Shown: one piece after another, positions 7,884-14,357 of the stretch
Layout of the letters: each line of letters begins with the position of its first letter
How positions within the stretch are numbered: the first letter of the stretch is position 1
Source: Flavobacterium sp.
GTDB lineage: Bacteria > Bacteroidota > Bacteroidia > Flavobacteriales > Flavobacteriaceae
Length of the DNA stretch: 14,357 nt
Direction: 5' to 3'
NCBI GenBank assembly: GCA_030151565.1
Contig: JASLDM010000097.1
Coordinates: 1 to 14,357 of the forward strand
Notes under the pieces: generated by a model
The model's input: only the letters and a program-made list of their open reading frames with translations
Database searches by the model: none
Told to the model about the DNA's origin: nothing
Program-made: the position numbers and the translations under genes

Positions 7884-8828
7884 TTATCTAATAAAAGTAA
7901 TTTGGTTCGTGTCTAATCTATTTTCGCCAGAATAACGGTAGCAGATAAGTTTACCCCCTTTTGCGATACTAAAGTCTAAACAACAAACATTATCTTTGAG
8001 AATGGCAGGTTTTTCCGTTTGAGAATAAGGCATCCAGTAATGACCAAAAAATACTGGTTTCTCTTCTTTTTTATAATAGTCTTTCGCTTTGAATTGAAAG
8101 GGCGTATCAGGAATACCCTCAATAGGATGTATACTCATAGTTCGATACGTCATCTCTTGAGGATTCTCCCACCATTTAATACGAAACTCCGTTCTTAAAA
8201 TGCGATCTTTATCTATAAAGGTCAAACCATCAGGCAGTGCAGCTTCTTTACCTTTCAATGTAAATTCAACAGCCAAATGAAGTGCGGTTCCTTCCGTACT
8301 TGATTCTTCCAATAAAGCATCAGTCAGGCAGTTATTATGCAAGTTGTTTTTAAGCACTTCAATTGCCTTGTCATCCCAACAAGCGTGTACCGCCCTGAAA
8401 TGCTCGTTTTCAAAGAATAAGGGCAGTGTTTTAAACCATTCTATATACATTTTATACAATGCAGCATCTTGCATAAATGCCGCCATTGTAACGGCGTGTT
8501 GGTTAAAGTTTTTCTTGTTGTGTGGGCGTAGGTATTCTCCCTTAGTCGATTTTGTGTTGTAGCAAATAGCGTTGTATTCGTGGTTTCCCATCAATGCAAT
8601 CGCTTGGTTGTTGTCCACCATTTTCTTAACAATATCCAGTACTTCAATTACATTGATACCTCTATCGATGTAATCGCCAACAAACAATACTTTTCTTTCT
8701 GGATGTTGAAAATAACCCTTCGTGGAAGTATATCCCAAAGCGGTTAGGAGCTGCTTCAGATCATTACTATGTCCGTGAATATCTCCAATAATATCAAAAT
8801 TTGTAAATTCTTTCGGAATGTTGCTCAT
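7884..8828 (-). CDS. Calcineurin-like metallophosphoesterase
   Basis: The 314-aa cytosolic protein carries the full metal-binding signature of the calcineurin-like phosphoesterase fold: GDIHG (15-19), GDYIDRG (51-57), GNHE (81-84), a histidine in VHACWD (H148) and FGHYW (261-265). These residues coordinate two divalent metals and hydrolyse phosphoesters. The arrangement resembles PrpE- and ApaH-like (diadenosine tetraphosphatase) and PPP-type phosphatases, so nucleotide or phosphoprotein substrates are both plausible. An additional C-terminal block (about 200-300, with the CCLDFSIAKGG strand) follows the usual core. The ATG at 8828 places GDIHG near the N-terminus as expected. The gene ends in tandem stops and is convergent with icmF; an ompA-gene terminator lies upstream, so it is probably its own unit. 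The catalytic fold is sure; the substrate is not. Confidence 0.85.
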   Translation of the reverse strand: MSNIPKEFTNFDIIGDIHGHSNDLKQLLTALGYTSTKGYFQHPERKVLFVGDYIDRGINVIEVLDIVKKMVDNNQAIALMGNHEYNAICYNTKSTKGEYLRPHNKKNFNQHAVTMAAFMQDAALYKMYIEWFKTLPLFFENEHFRAVHACWDDKAIEVLKNNLHNNCLTDALLEESSTEGTALHLAVEFTLKGKEAALPDGLTFIDKDRILRTEFRIKWWENPQEMTYRTMSIHPIEGIPDTPFQFKAKDYYKKEEKPVFFGHYWMPYSQTEKPAILKDNVCCLDFSIAKGGKLICYRYSGENRLDTNQITFIR

Positions 8829-8916
8829 AATAAAATGGATTAGTGCTATTAAAAATACAACAATTTATTCAAATTAACGAGTATGGATGTGGGGGTATTT
8901 GGATTAAACTTGAAAG

Positions 8917-8947
8917 CAAAAAAAAAGCCACTCGGTAAAGAGTGGCT
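8917..8947 (-). terminator. Rho-independent terminator of the OmpA lipoprotein gene
   Basis: On the minus strand an 8-bp GC-containing stem (AGCCACTC with GAGTGGCT, arms 8940-8947 and 8926-8933) closes a 6-nt loop. It is followed by about eight U at 8918-8925 and starts 7 bp past the stop codon. Confidence 0.9.
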
Positions 8948-8953
8948 TTATAA

Positions 8954-9814
8954 TTAATTTCCTTTTGCAAGTTCTTTCATTTCTTTTTCGATCATATCGT
9001 AGAATTGATCAATCTTGGGTAAAAGAACGATTCTTGTTCTTCTGTTTCTTGCTTTATTTTCAGCGCTGTCGTTATCAACTAATGGAACATATTGTCCACG
9101 TCCTGACGCTACTAATTGAGCTGGGTTTAAACCGAAATCACTTTGTAAAACTTGAACGATAGAAACCGCACGTTTAACACTCAAATCCCAGTTGTCTCTC
9201 ATCATTGCATTTTTGATTGGCACATTATCAGTGTGTCCTTCAACCATTACTTCAAAGTCTGGTTTGCTCTTCGCAATTGCAGCAACTTTAGCTAACACTT
9301 TTTTAGCTTTATCGTTAACTTCATATCCAGCTGTTTTAAACAACAACTTATCAGCGATAGAGATGTAAACAACTCCTTTTTCTACGTTTACTTGGATATC
9401 TGGATCGTCAAAACCTACTTCTTTTTTCACGCTTCTAACTAAAGCTAAAGTCACAGAGTCTTTCTTTGTAATGGCATCTTGTAAGCGAGAGATTTTCAAA
9501 TCTTTTTCTTTTAAGCTTTCCAAAGATTTCTCTAAGTTATCAGCTCCTTTAGAAGACAACATCGTCAAATTCCCCATGTTATTGATCAAATCGCTATTGT
9601 TCTTTTTAAGGAAGTCCAATTGTTGAGCCAAAGCATCTTTTTGGTTATTTAACGCGTCTTTTTCAACCAAAGCAGAGTTCAACTTAACAGTACAAGTGTT
9701 TAGTAAATCCTGAACTTCTTTGTTCTTTCCTTCTAATGCTGCAATTTTCTTTTGTGTTCCACATGAACTCAGTGAAATTGCTAAAACTGATAAACCTAAA
9801 AGTACTCTTTTCAT
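8954..9814 (-). CDS. OmpA/MotB-domain outer-membrane lipoprotein
   Basis: The 286-aa precursor has a type II signal peptide ending in the lipobox LSSC with C18 as the lipidated residue. A long heptad-rich coiled coil follows (about 22-118). The C-terminal half (about 150-267) is an OmpA-like peptidoglycan-binding domain with VEGHTDNVP (191-199), NWDLSVKRA (208-216), LVASGRGQ (234-241) and the closing RNRR (256-259). The expected role is to tether the outer membrane to peptidoglycan as a trimer or dimer on a coiled-coil stalk. Residues after C18 are GTQKK with no acidic cluster, so the Bacteroidota surface-export signal seems absent and a periplasm-facing anchor is likely. It follows the glycosyltransferase gene by 75 bp without a visible terminator between, but has a candidate promoter of its own. 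Resemblance to Pal and to flagellar MotB is at domain level only. Confidence 0.9.
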   Translation of the reverse strand: MKRVLLGLSVLAISLSSCGTQKKIAALEGKNKEVQDLLNTCTVKLNSALVEKDALNNQKDALAQQLDFLKKNNSDLINNMGNLTMLSSKGADNLEKSLESLKEKDLKISRLQDAITKKDSVTLALVRSVKKEVGFDDPDIQVNVEKGVVYISIADKLLFKTAGYEVNDKAKKVLAKVAAIAKSKPDFEVMVEGHTDNVPIKNAMMRDNWDLSVKRAVSIVQVLQSDFGLNPAQLVASGRGQYVPLVDNDSAENKARNRRTRIVLLPKIDQFYDMIEKEMKELAKGN

Positions 9815-9847
9815 GATTAAAATTTATTATTTGATTAAAATCTTTGA

Positions 9848-9855
9848 CAAATCTA
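9848..9855 (-). promoter_or_regulatory. Candidate -7 element for the OmpA lipoprotein gene
   Basis: TAGATTTG on the minus strand matches TAnnTTTG fully and lies 33 bp before the ATG, predicting a leader of about 28 nt. No TTG is seen at the proper distance upstream. A second, poorer candidate closer to the ATG (TAAATTTT with TTG 21 nt upstream) cannot be excluded. Confidence 0.3.
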
Positions 9856-9889
9856 ACAAATTGCCCTATATCTTGTTTGTTAAATTTAT

Positions 9890-10900
9890 TTATTTTTTAG
9901 TTAAAAAAATAGAATTATAGGTCTGTTTCTTTTTAATAAAATATTGATAAACGATATTTTTAACATTATAATAATCAGACCTTTGCAAATCACTTCTTTT
10001 GATATAGAATCCACGTGCTCTTTTATAAAACCCAAAATGGGCACGAACTATAGCAAAACAATGCTTTGGCTTTCCTTGCAACATCAATCGCACACCAGCA
10101 ATTCCATCCATACATAACCTCACAAAAAGCGTGCTAAACATCCCTTTTCGAGGCATATTTTTTAACATCATCAAAAGTGAATTCCTGAAATTCAAGTAGG
10201 TTTTTCTTGGATTGCCGTAAGCCAACGTAGCTCCTCCTAAATGATATACCGTAGATAAACCACAATAAAGTATCTTTTTTTCTTTATTGAAGGCACGCCA
10301 GCATAGGTCAATTTCTTCTTGATGGGCAAAAAAAGCAGTATCAAACCCTTGCAATTCCACAAAAGTTGCTTTTCTAATAAATAGGCAAGCGCCAGAAGCC
10401 CAAAATATAGACGCTATATCGGAATATTGTCTTTGGTCTTTTTCAATTGTTTCAAAAACGCGTCCTCTACAAAACGGAAAGCCATATTTGTCGATAAATC
10501 CACCAGCAGCACCAGCATATTCAAAGCTAGTTTTCTCTTTGTAATCCAATATTTTGGGTTGAACAATAGCGACATCCAATTGCGTTTCAAAAATGGATAG
10601 GATAGGAGCAAGCCACCCCGCTGTAACTTCAACATCCGAGTTTAATAAACAAATATATTCTTCGTCCACCTGTTCCAATGCTTTGTTATAGCCTTGTGCG
10701 TAGCCATAGTTTTGATCATTTACAATCAGCTTAACATCTGGATACGTCGCTTGTACGTATGCTATCGAATCATCTGTAGACGCATTATCTGTAACATAAA
10801 TACGTGCCTCAGACGAATGGCTTACAACTGAGGGAAGAAACTGCTCTAAAAGCTGTTTCCCATTCCAGTTTAATATAACAACGGCTATTTTAGGTTTCAT
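9890..10900 (-). CDS. Family 2 glycosyltransferase
   Basis: The 336-aa protein is a GT-A fold, family 2 inverting glycosyltransferase of the rhamnosyltransferase-like (WbbL) type. It transfers a nucleotide-activated sugar to a lipid-linked glycan or similar acceptor at the cytosolic face of the inner membrane. The N-terminal beta strand VVILNWNG (7-14) and TDNASTDDS (37-45) bind the nucleotide, NSDVE (87-91) supplies the metal-binding DxD-like motif, and HQEEIDLCWR (193-202) contains the catalytic acidic residues. The C-terminal third is basic and may attach to the membrane; no clear transmembrane helix is visible. It begins 4 bp after the HSDR_N gene stop, so the two are almost certainly cotranscribed. 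No other glycan genes are present, so the acceptor cannot be inferred. Confidence 0.9.
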   Translation of the reverse strand: MKPKIAVVILNWNGKQLLEQFLPSVVSHSSEARIYVTDNASTDDSIAYVQATYPDVKLIVNDQNYGYAQGYNKALEQVDEEYICLLNSDVEVTAGWLAPILSIFETQLDVAIVQPKILDYKEKTSFEYAGAAGGFIDKYGFPFCRGRVFETIEKDQRQYSDIASIFWASGACLFIRKATFVELQGFDTAFFAHQEEIDLCWRAFNKEKKILYCGLSTVYHLGGATLAYGNPRKTYLNFRNSLLMMLKNMPRKGMFSTLFVRLCMDGIAGVRLMLQGKPKHCFAIVRAHFGFYKRARGFYIKRSDLQRSDYYNVKNIVYQYFIKKKQTYNSIFLTKK

Positions 10901-10904
10901 AAGC

Positions 10905-11354
10905 TTATAATTGGGTGTATTGGGGTAAATTTCTTAAAAAGTGATATCTTTGCATTTCGTAGTTCATTTGACAATAGTAGTGATCCAATCCATTTGTCAG
11001 GTATAGCAAATCTGCTTTAAGCGCCAAGTTATAGCGTGCAATTTGATCAAACGTTTGCTGTGTAATTTGGATGTGCGGTGCTTTACATTCAATTAATAGA
11101 TGAATGTCGCCATTGGGTTTAAAAACCACCACATCATATCGCTTAATTAAGTCATTAATTTTAATTACTTTTTCAACGTTAATCAAGGAGATGGGATACC
11201 TCTTATTGTATATAAGATCGTGAACAACGTGTTGTCTGACCCATTCCTCAGGAGTGAGTTGAATAAATTTTTTTCGAATAACATCAAAAATAGCCAATTT
11301 ATTTTCGTTATTTTTGAATCGGAAATCAAAAGTTGGGAAATTCAATTTTTGCAT
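10905..11354 (-). CDS. HSDR_N-type PD-(D/E)XK nuclease-fold protein
   Basis: The 149-aa protein corresponds to the N-terminal nuclease domain of type I restriction R subunits (HSDR_N family) and nothing else. Visible core motifs are LTPEEWVRQ (33-41, N-terminal acidic helix), RYDVVVF (72-78, with D74), LLIECKAP (86-93, with E89 and K91) and QIARYN (104-109, the Q motif seen in this family). These form a complete PD-(D/E)XK active site, so DNA or RNA cleavage or binding is possible. There is no helicase, specificity or methyltransferase gene nearby, so it is not a restriction system. It is divergent from holA with 53 bp between the start codons, an arrangement I recall from other flavobacteria, and is followed by the GT2 gene 4 bp downstream. 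It is usually annotated as type I restriction enzyme HsdR N-terminal domain protein; real function unknown. Confidence 0.82.
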   Translation of the reverse strand: MQKLNFPTFDFRFKNNENKLAIFDVIRKKFIQLTPEEWVRQHVVHDLIYNKRYPISLINVEKVIKINDLIKRYDVVVFKPNGDIHLLIECKAPHIQITQQTFDQIARYNLALKADLLYLTNGLDHYYCQMNYEMQRYHFLRNLPQYTQL

Positions 11355-11358
11355 AATA

Positions 11359-11389
11359 CAAAGGTATTTTTTCTATTGGTATAGAACAA
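11359..11389 (-). promoter_or_regulatory. Promoter of the HSDR_N-GT2 unit, probably leaderless
   Basis: On the minus strand TTG (11389-11387), a 20-nt spacer and TACCTTTG (11366-11359) form a full match to the Bacteroidota consensus. Only 4 nt separate the last G from the ATG at 11354. Because transcription normally begins about 5 nt after TTTG, the transcript should begin at or within 1-2 nt of the start codon. Confidence 0.55.
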
Positions 11390-11407
11390 TTAAACTAAAA
11401 CAATATT

Positions 11408-12412
11408 TTGGACGAGGTCATCAAAATAACGAAAGATATAAAAGCAGGAATTTTAGCTCCTGTTTATTTTTTTATGGGCGAAGAGCCTTATTATATCGAT
11501 AAATTATCGGACTATATTGATCAAAATGTACTGACAGAAGATGAAAAAAGCTTCAATCAGATGGTTTTGTACGGTAGAGATGTAACGATGCAAGAGGTTA
11601 TCTCTAATGCAAAACGCTTTCCTTTAATGGCCGATAAGCAGGTCATCATTGTCAAAGAAGCACAAGACTTGGTCAAGACCATCGATCAGTTAGAAAGCTA
11701 TTTAGAGCAACCACAACCTTCTACTGTTTTGGTTTTCTGTTACAAATACAAAACACTAGACAAGCGTAAAAAAGTATACAAGTTATTACAGAAAAACGGT
11801 GTGCTCTTCGACAGTAAAAAACTGAGAGAATATCAAATCGAAGCGTGGCTAAAACGTATTGTTTCCGGTAAGGGATATCAAATCGAACCTAAAGCATCGG
11901 CCATGTTGGTTGAGTTTTTAGGAACTGATTTAGCTAAAATTGCCAATGAACTGGATAAGTTAACCATTGTAATTCCTAAGCAAAGTACCATTACTGCTGA
12001 TATTGTTGAAAAGAATATCGGGATTAGTAAAGACTTCAATAACTTTGAGTTGATTAAGGCTATTGTAGATCGCAATCAATTGAATGCGTATAAAATTGTA
12101 AACTATTTTTCACAGAATCCTAAAAACAATCCATTGGTTTTAACCTTGGGATTGGTTTATTCCTATTTTTCCAAACTATTGCTTTATCACGGCTTGAAAG
12201 ATAAATCTCCAGCTAATGCGGTTAAGAATCTCAAGATAAGTCAATATGGATTAAAGGATTATGAAATTGGTTTTAGAAATTATCCAATGCGAAAAGTAAG
12301 TCAGATTATTTCGGTTCTGAAAGACACCGATTTAAAGAGTAAAGGAGTGGGGGCTCAAGCAACCCCACAAGGTGATTTGCTTAAAGAAATGTTAGTAAAG
12401 ATTTTTAATTAA
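11408..12412 (+). CDS. holA: DNA polymerase III subunit delta
   Basis: The 334-aa product is the delta subunit of the clamp loader, which opens the beta sliding clamp for loading at primed DNA. It shows the N-terminal AAA+-like fold opening with VYFFMGEEPYYIDKL (19-33), the KRFPLMADKQVIIVKEA segment (69-85), the helical GTDLAKIANELDKL block (172-185) that is the most conserved part of the family, and the C-terminal collar helices ending near LKDTDLKSKGVGA (304-316). The start is TTG at 11408: an in-frame stop lies at 11396-11398, no ATG occurs before codon 23, and the N-terminus MDEVIKI matches how flavobacterial homologues begin as I recall them. Length is normal. The small membrane-protein gene follows 11 bp downstream, so the two form one operon. 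Confidence 0.92.
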   Translation: MDEVIKITKDIKAGILAPVYFFMGEEPYYIDKLSDYIDQNVLTEDEKSFNQMVLYGRDVTMQEVISNAKRFPLMADKQVIIVKEAQDLVKTIDQLESYLEQPQPSTVLVFCYKYKTLDKRKKVYKLLQKNGVLFDSKKLREYQIEAWLKRIVSGKGYQIEPKASAMLVEFLGTDLAKIANELDKLTIVIPKQSTITADIVEKNIGISKDFNNFELIKAIVDRNQLNAYKIVNYFSQNPKNNPLVLTLGLVYSYFSKLLLYHGLKDKSPANAVKNLKISQYGLKDYEIGFRNYPMRKVSQIISVLKDTDLKSKGVGAQATPQGDLLKEMLVKIFN

Positions 12413-12423
12413 AAATAAAAAAG

Positions 12424-12606
12424 ATGGGGTTAAACAAAAATAAAATTCTCGGATGGGCAACTTTGATTATGATAGCGATGGGAATCATTTTAATCGCCTT
12501 GGGTGCTTTTAAATATTCAGAAATTGCAGGATGGGGATTCTCTGCTGTTGGAGTAGGATTTTTTGCAATCGCTTGGGTTTTCAATGCTCTGAAAGGGAGG
12601 GTTTAA
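12424..12606 (+). CDS. Small membrane protein, CAL67264 family
   Basis: The 60-aa protein has a short basic N-terminus (MGLNKNK) and two hydrophobic helices, roughly residues 8-28 and 34-54, with a short FKYSEIAG turn between and a basic end (KGRV). It resembles the CAL67264 family of tiny two-helix membrane proteins that I know from Bacteroidota, for which no function has been shown. It lies 11 bp after holA on the same strand and before a strong hairpin terminator, so it is cotranscribed with a clamp-loader subunit. The coupling may only be positional. The existence of the gene is well supported by length, context and family resemblance. Confidence 0.85.
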   Translation: MGLNKNKILGWATLIMIAMGIILIALGAFKYSEIAGWGFSAVGVGFFAIAWVFNALKGRV

Positions 12607-12618
12607 TACAAGTAAACA

Positions 12619-12662
12619 ACAAAAAACGACCGTAGTTCTTTAATTACGGTCGTTTTTTGTTT
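12619..12662 (+). terminator. Long symmetrical terminator after the holA operon
   Basis: A 16-bp perfect stem (12619-12634 with 12645-12660) with core ACGACCGTA/TACGGTCGT closes a 10-nt loop and is flanked by an A-run on the left and a T-run on the right. It begins 13 bp after the stop of the small membrane-protein gene. The symmetry would allow termination from either side, though no minus-strand gene is seen to its right. Confidence 0.9.
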
Positions 12663-12683
12663 TAAACACCAGCAAGAAGACTA

Positions 12684-12788
12684 TCAAGCAGCACCTTCAA
12701 CCTCGTGTATAGGCCACTGCGCAGTAGGCAGTAACACTACTTTTGGATCGGGAATAGCAGCCAAAATAGGTAAAGTGTTTTGCCTGTT
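12684..12788 (-). pseudogene. Possible C-terminal gene remnant
   Basis: Between the holA-operon terminator and ettA, the minus strand has a 34-codon open stretch ending in TGA (12684-12686) that reads like protein, for example LPILAAIPDPKVVLLPTAQ and then WPIHEVEGAA. Its base composition is visibly richer in GC than the surrounding intergenic DNA. It has no start codon: an in-frame TAA lies at 12789-12791. I do not recognise the parent family, and the plus strand is also open here, so coding origin is only a suggestion. Confidence 0.22.
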
Positions 12789-12809
12789 TTATTTCTCATT
12801 TATAAAGTG

Positions 12810-12817
12810 TATTTTTG
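12810..12817 (+). promoter_or_regulatory. Candidate -7 element of ettA
   Basis: TATTTTTG is a full match to TAnnTTTG, 61 bp before the ettA ATG, predicting a leader of about 57 nt. The nearest upstream TTG (12780-12782) is 27 nt away, beyond the usual 17-23, so the assignment is tentative. Confidence 0.3.
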
Positions 12818-12878
12818 AACTTGTAATAGAAATAAAACCTTATTCTATTAAAAATGAATATTTAATTATAATACATAT

Positions 12879-14357
12879 ATGTCAGACGATAAAAAGGTCA
12901 TTTTTTCGATGTCAAAGGTGAGTAAAACCTACTCATCGACAAATAAAACGGTTCTTAAAGATATTTATTTAAGCTTTTTCTATGGAGCTAAAATTGGTAT
13001 TCTTGGTCTAAACGGTTCAGGTAAGTCTTCTTTGTTAAAGATTATTGCTGGAGTAGATAAAAACTACCAAGGTGATGTTGTTTTTGCACCTGGATATACG
13101 GTTGGATACTTAGAGCAAGAACCTCAATTAGACGAAACAAAAACGGTGATTGAAATCGTTAGAGAAGGAGCTTCAGAAATTGTAGCTATTCTAGATGAAT
13201 TCAATCAAATCAATGATATGTTTGGTTTGCCAGAAGTTTATGAAGATGCAGACAAAATGCAAAAACTAATGGATCGCCAAGCAGATTTACAAGATAAAAT
13301 TGATGCAGCAGGTGGTTGGGAACTTGATACCAAGTTAGCAATTGCTATGGATGCATTACGTACGCCAGAAGGAGATACGCCTATTAGCGTGTTATCTGGT
13401 GGAGAAAAAAGACGTGTGGCTTTATGTCGTTTGTTGTTGCAAAACCCAGACGTATTATTGTTAGATGAGCCTACCAACCACTTAGACGCGGAGTCTGTGC
13501 ACTGGTTAGAGCAACACTTACAACAGTATCAAGGAACTGTAATTGCAGTAACCCACGACCGTTATTTCTTAGATAACGTAGCTGGATGGATTCTTGAATT
13601 AGACAGAGGTGAAGGTATTCCTTGGAAAGGAAACTATTCGTCTTGGTTAGATCAAAAATCGAAGCGTTTGGCTTTAGAAGAAAAAGTAGCTTCTAAGCGT
13701 CGTAAAAACTTAGAGCGTGAGTTGGACTGGGTACGTCAAGGTGCTAAAGGACGTCAAACCAAGCAGAAAGCGAGGTTACAGAATTACGACAAATTATTAA
13801 ATGAAGACCAAAAACAATTAGAAGAGAAATTAGAGATCTACATCCCTAATGGACCGCGTTTAGGTACCAATGTAATTGAAGCGAAAAATGTTGCTAAAGC
13901 ATTTGGAGATAAATTATTATATGATGATTTAAACTTTACATTACCACAAGCGGGTATTGTAGGTATTATTGGACCTAACGGTGCTGGTAAGTCTACTATC
14001 TTCCGTATGGTTATGGGAGAGCAAACACCAGACGGTGGTACATTCGACATTGGAGAAACCGTTAAGATTGCTTACGTAGACCAATCTCATAGTAATATTG
14101 ATCCTGAGAAATCTATTTGGGAAAACTTCTGTGATGGTCAAGAATTGATTATGATGGGAGGTCGCCAAGTGAATTCACGTGCTTATTTAAGTCGTTTTAA
14201 CTTTGGTGGATCTGATCAAAACAAGAAAGTAGCTACATTATCAGGAGGAGAGAGAAACCGCCTTCACTTAGCAATGACGTTAAAAGAAGAAGGTAACGTA
14301 CTTTTACTGGATGAGCCTACGAACGACTTAGACGTAAATACGCTACGTGCTTTGGAA
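12879..14357 (+). CDS. ettA: Energy-dependent translational throttle protein EttA (ABC-F), 3' end cut
   Basis: The visible 493 codons from ATG 12879 encode a soluble twin-ATPase ABC-F protein that binds the ribosomal E site and gates entry into elongation according to the ATP/ADP state. The first cassette has a Walker A GLNGSGKS (43-50), LSGGE (172-176) and DEPTNHLD (196-203). An arm-like insertion follows the first Walker A at about 95-145. A charged linker (about 245-325, rich in K, R and E) is the PtIM region that contacts tRNA and rRNA. The second cassette shows GPNGAGKST (365-373), LSGGE (454-458) and DEPTNDLD (478-485). No membrane segments are present. EttA is normally about 555-565 aa, so about 65-70 codons lie past the right edge. 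The arm and overall length favour EttA over Uup or YheS types. Confidence 0.92.
   Translation, partial: MSDDKKVIFSMSKVSKTYSSTNKTVLKDIYLSFFYGAKIGILGLNGSGKSSLLKIIAGVDKNYQGDVVFAPGYTVGYLEQEPQLDETKTVIEIVREGASEIVAILDEFNQINDMFGLPEVYEDADKMQKLMDRQADLQDKIDAAGGWELDTKLAIAMDALRTPEGDTPISVLSGGEKRRVALCRLLLQNPDVLLLDEPTNHLDAESVHWLEQHLQQYQGTVIAVTHDRYFLDNVAGWILELDRGEGIPWKGNYSSWLDQKSKRLALEEKVASKRRKNLERELDWVRQGAKGRQTKQKARLQNYDKLLNEDQKQLEEKLEIYIPNGPRLGTNVIEAKNVAKAFGDKLLYDDLNFTLPQAGIVGIIGPNGAGKSTIFRMVMGEQTPDGGTFDIGETVKIAYVDQSHSNIDPEKSIWENFCDGQELIMMGGRQVNSRAYLSRFNFGGSDQNKKVATLSGGERNRLHLAMTLKEEGNVLLLDEPTNDLDVNTLRALE

Noticed and set aside
10905..11354. Restriction-modification or defence island
   Set aside because: Only the HSDR_N domain exists; there is no methyltransferase, specificity subunit, helicase or mobile element nearby.
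12711..12720. GGCCACTGC, resembling the GCCACTG element of cobalamin riboswitches
   Set aside because: No B12-box or GGGAA elements accompany it, and the downstream gene is ettA, which is not B12-related.

Overview
The window looks like a piece of a chromosome from a Flavobacteriaceae bacterium (Bacteroidota), possibly Myroides- or Flavobacterium-like. The reasons are: low overall GC; promoters of the Bacteroidota form (TTG, about 20 bp, TAnnTTTG) with little Shine-Dalgarno signal; and several lineage-typical genes, namely a CAL67264-family mini membrane protein beside holA, a stand-alone HSDR_N nuclease-fold protein divergent from holA, an OmpA lipoprotein with a coiled coil, and a three-part IcmF mutase. 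The genus is inferred from recognition, not tested.

Layout, left to right. (1) Positions 1-2123, minus strand: an AbgT-family transporter cut by the left edge (1-1164), and upstream of it an SseB-family protein with its own clear promoter and terminator. (2) Positions 2124-2858: a 735-bp gene-poor stretch with no convincing gene but hints of decayed coding sequence. (3) Positions 2859-4088, plus strand: an outer-membrane beta-barrel porin. (4) Positions 4330-7767, plus strand: icmF, a fused B12-dependent acyl-CoA mutase carrying its own G-protein chaperone, closed by a strong terminator. (5) Positions 7884-11354, minus strand: a metallophosphoesterase; an ompA-type lipoprotein gene with a strong terminator; a GT2 glycosyltransferase; and an HSDR_N protein. 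The last two are 4 bp apart and probably cotranscribed, and may read on into the ompA-type gene. (6) Positions 11408-12606, plus strand: holA (TTG start) followed 11 bp later by a 60-aa membrane protein, ending at a long hairpin. (7) From 12879 to the right edge, plus strand: ettA, an ABC-F translation factor, cut at 493 codons.

Most of these genes are housekeeping or envelope functions that do not form one pathway: replication clamp loading (holA), translation (ettA), acyl-CoA carbon-skeleton rearrangement (icmF), envelope anchoring and transport (OmpA lipoprotein, porin, AbgT) and glycan transfer (GT2). I see no tRNA, rRNA, CRISPR array, intact insertion sequence, phage module or defence island. 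I do not see a convincing new multi-gene system. The points most worth a second look are the mixed substrate-specificity residues and the enlarged mutase domain of IcmF, a predicted leaderless promoter for the HSDR_N gene, and two non-coding stretches that look like gene remnants.
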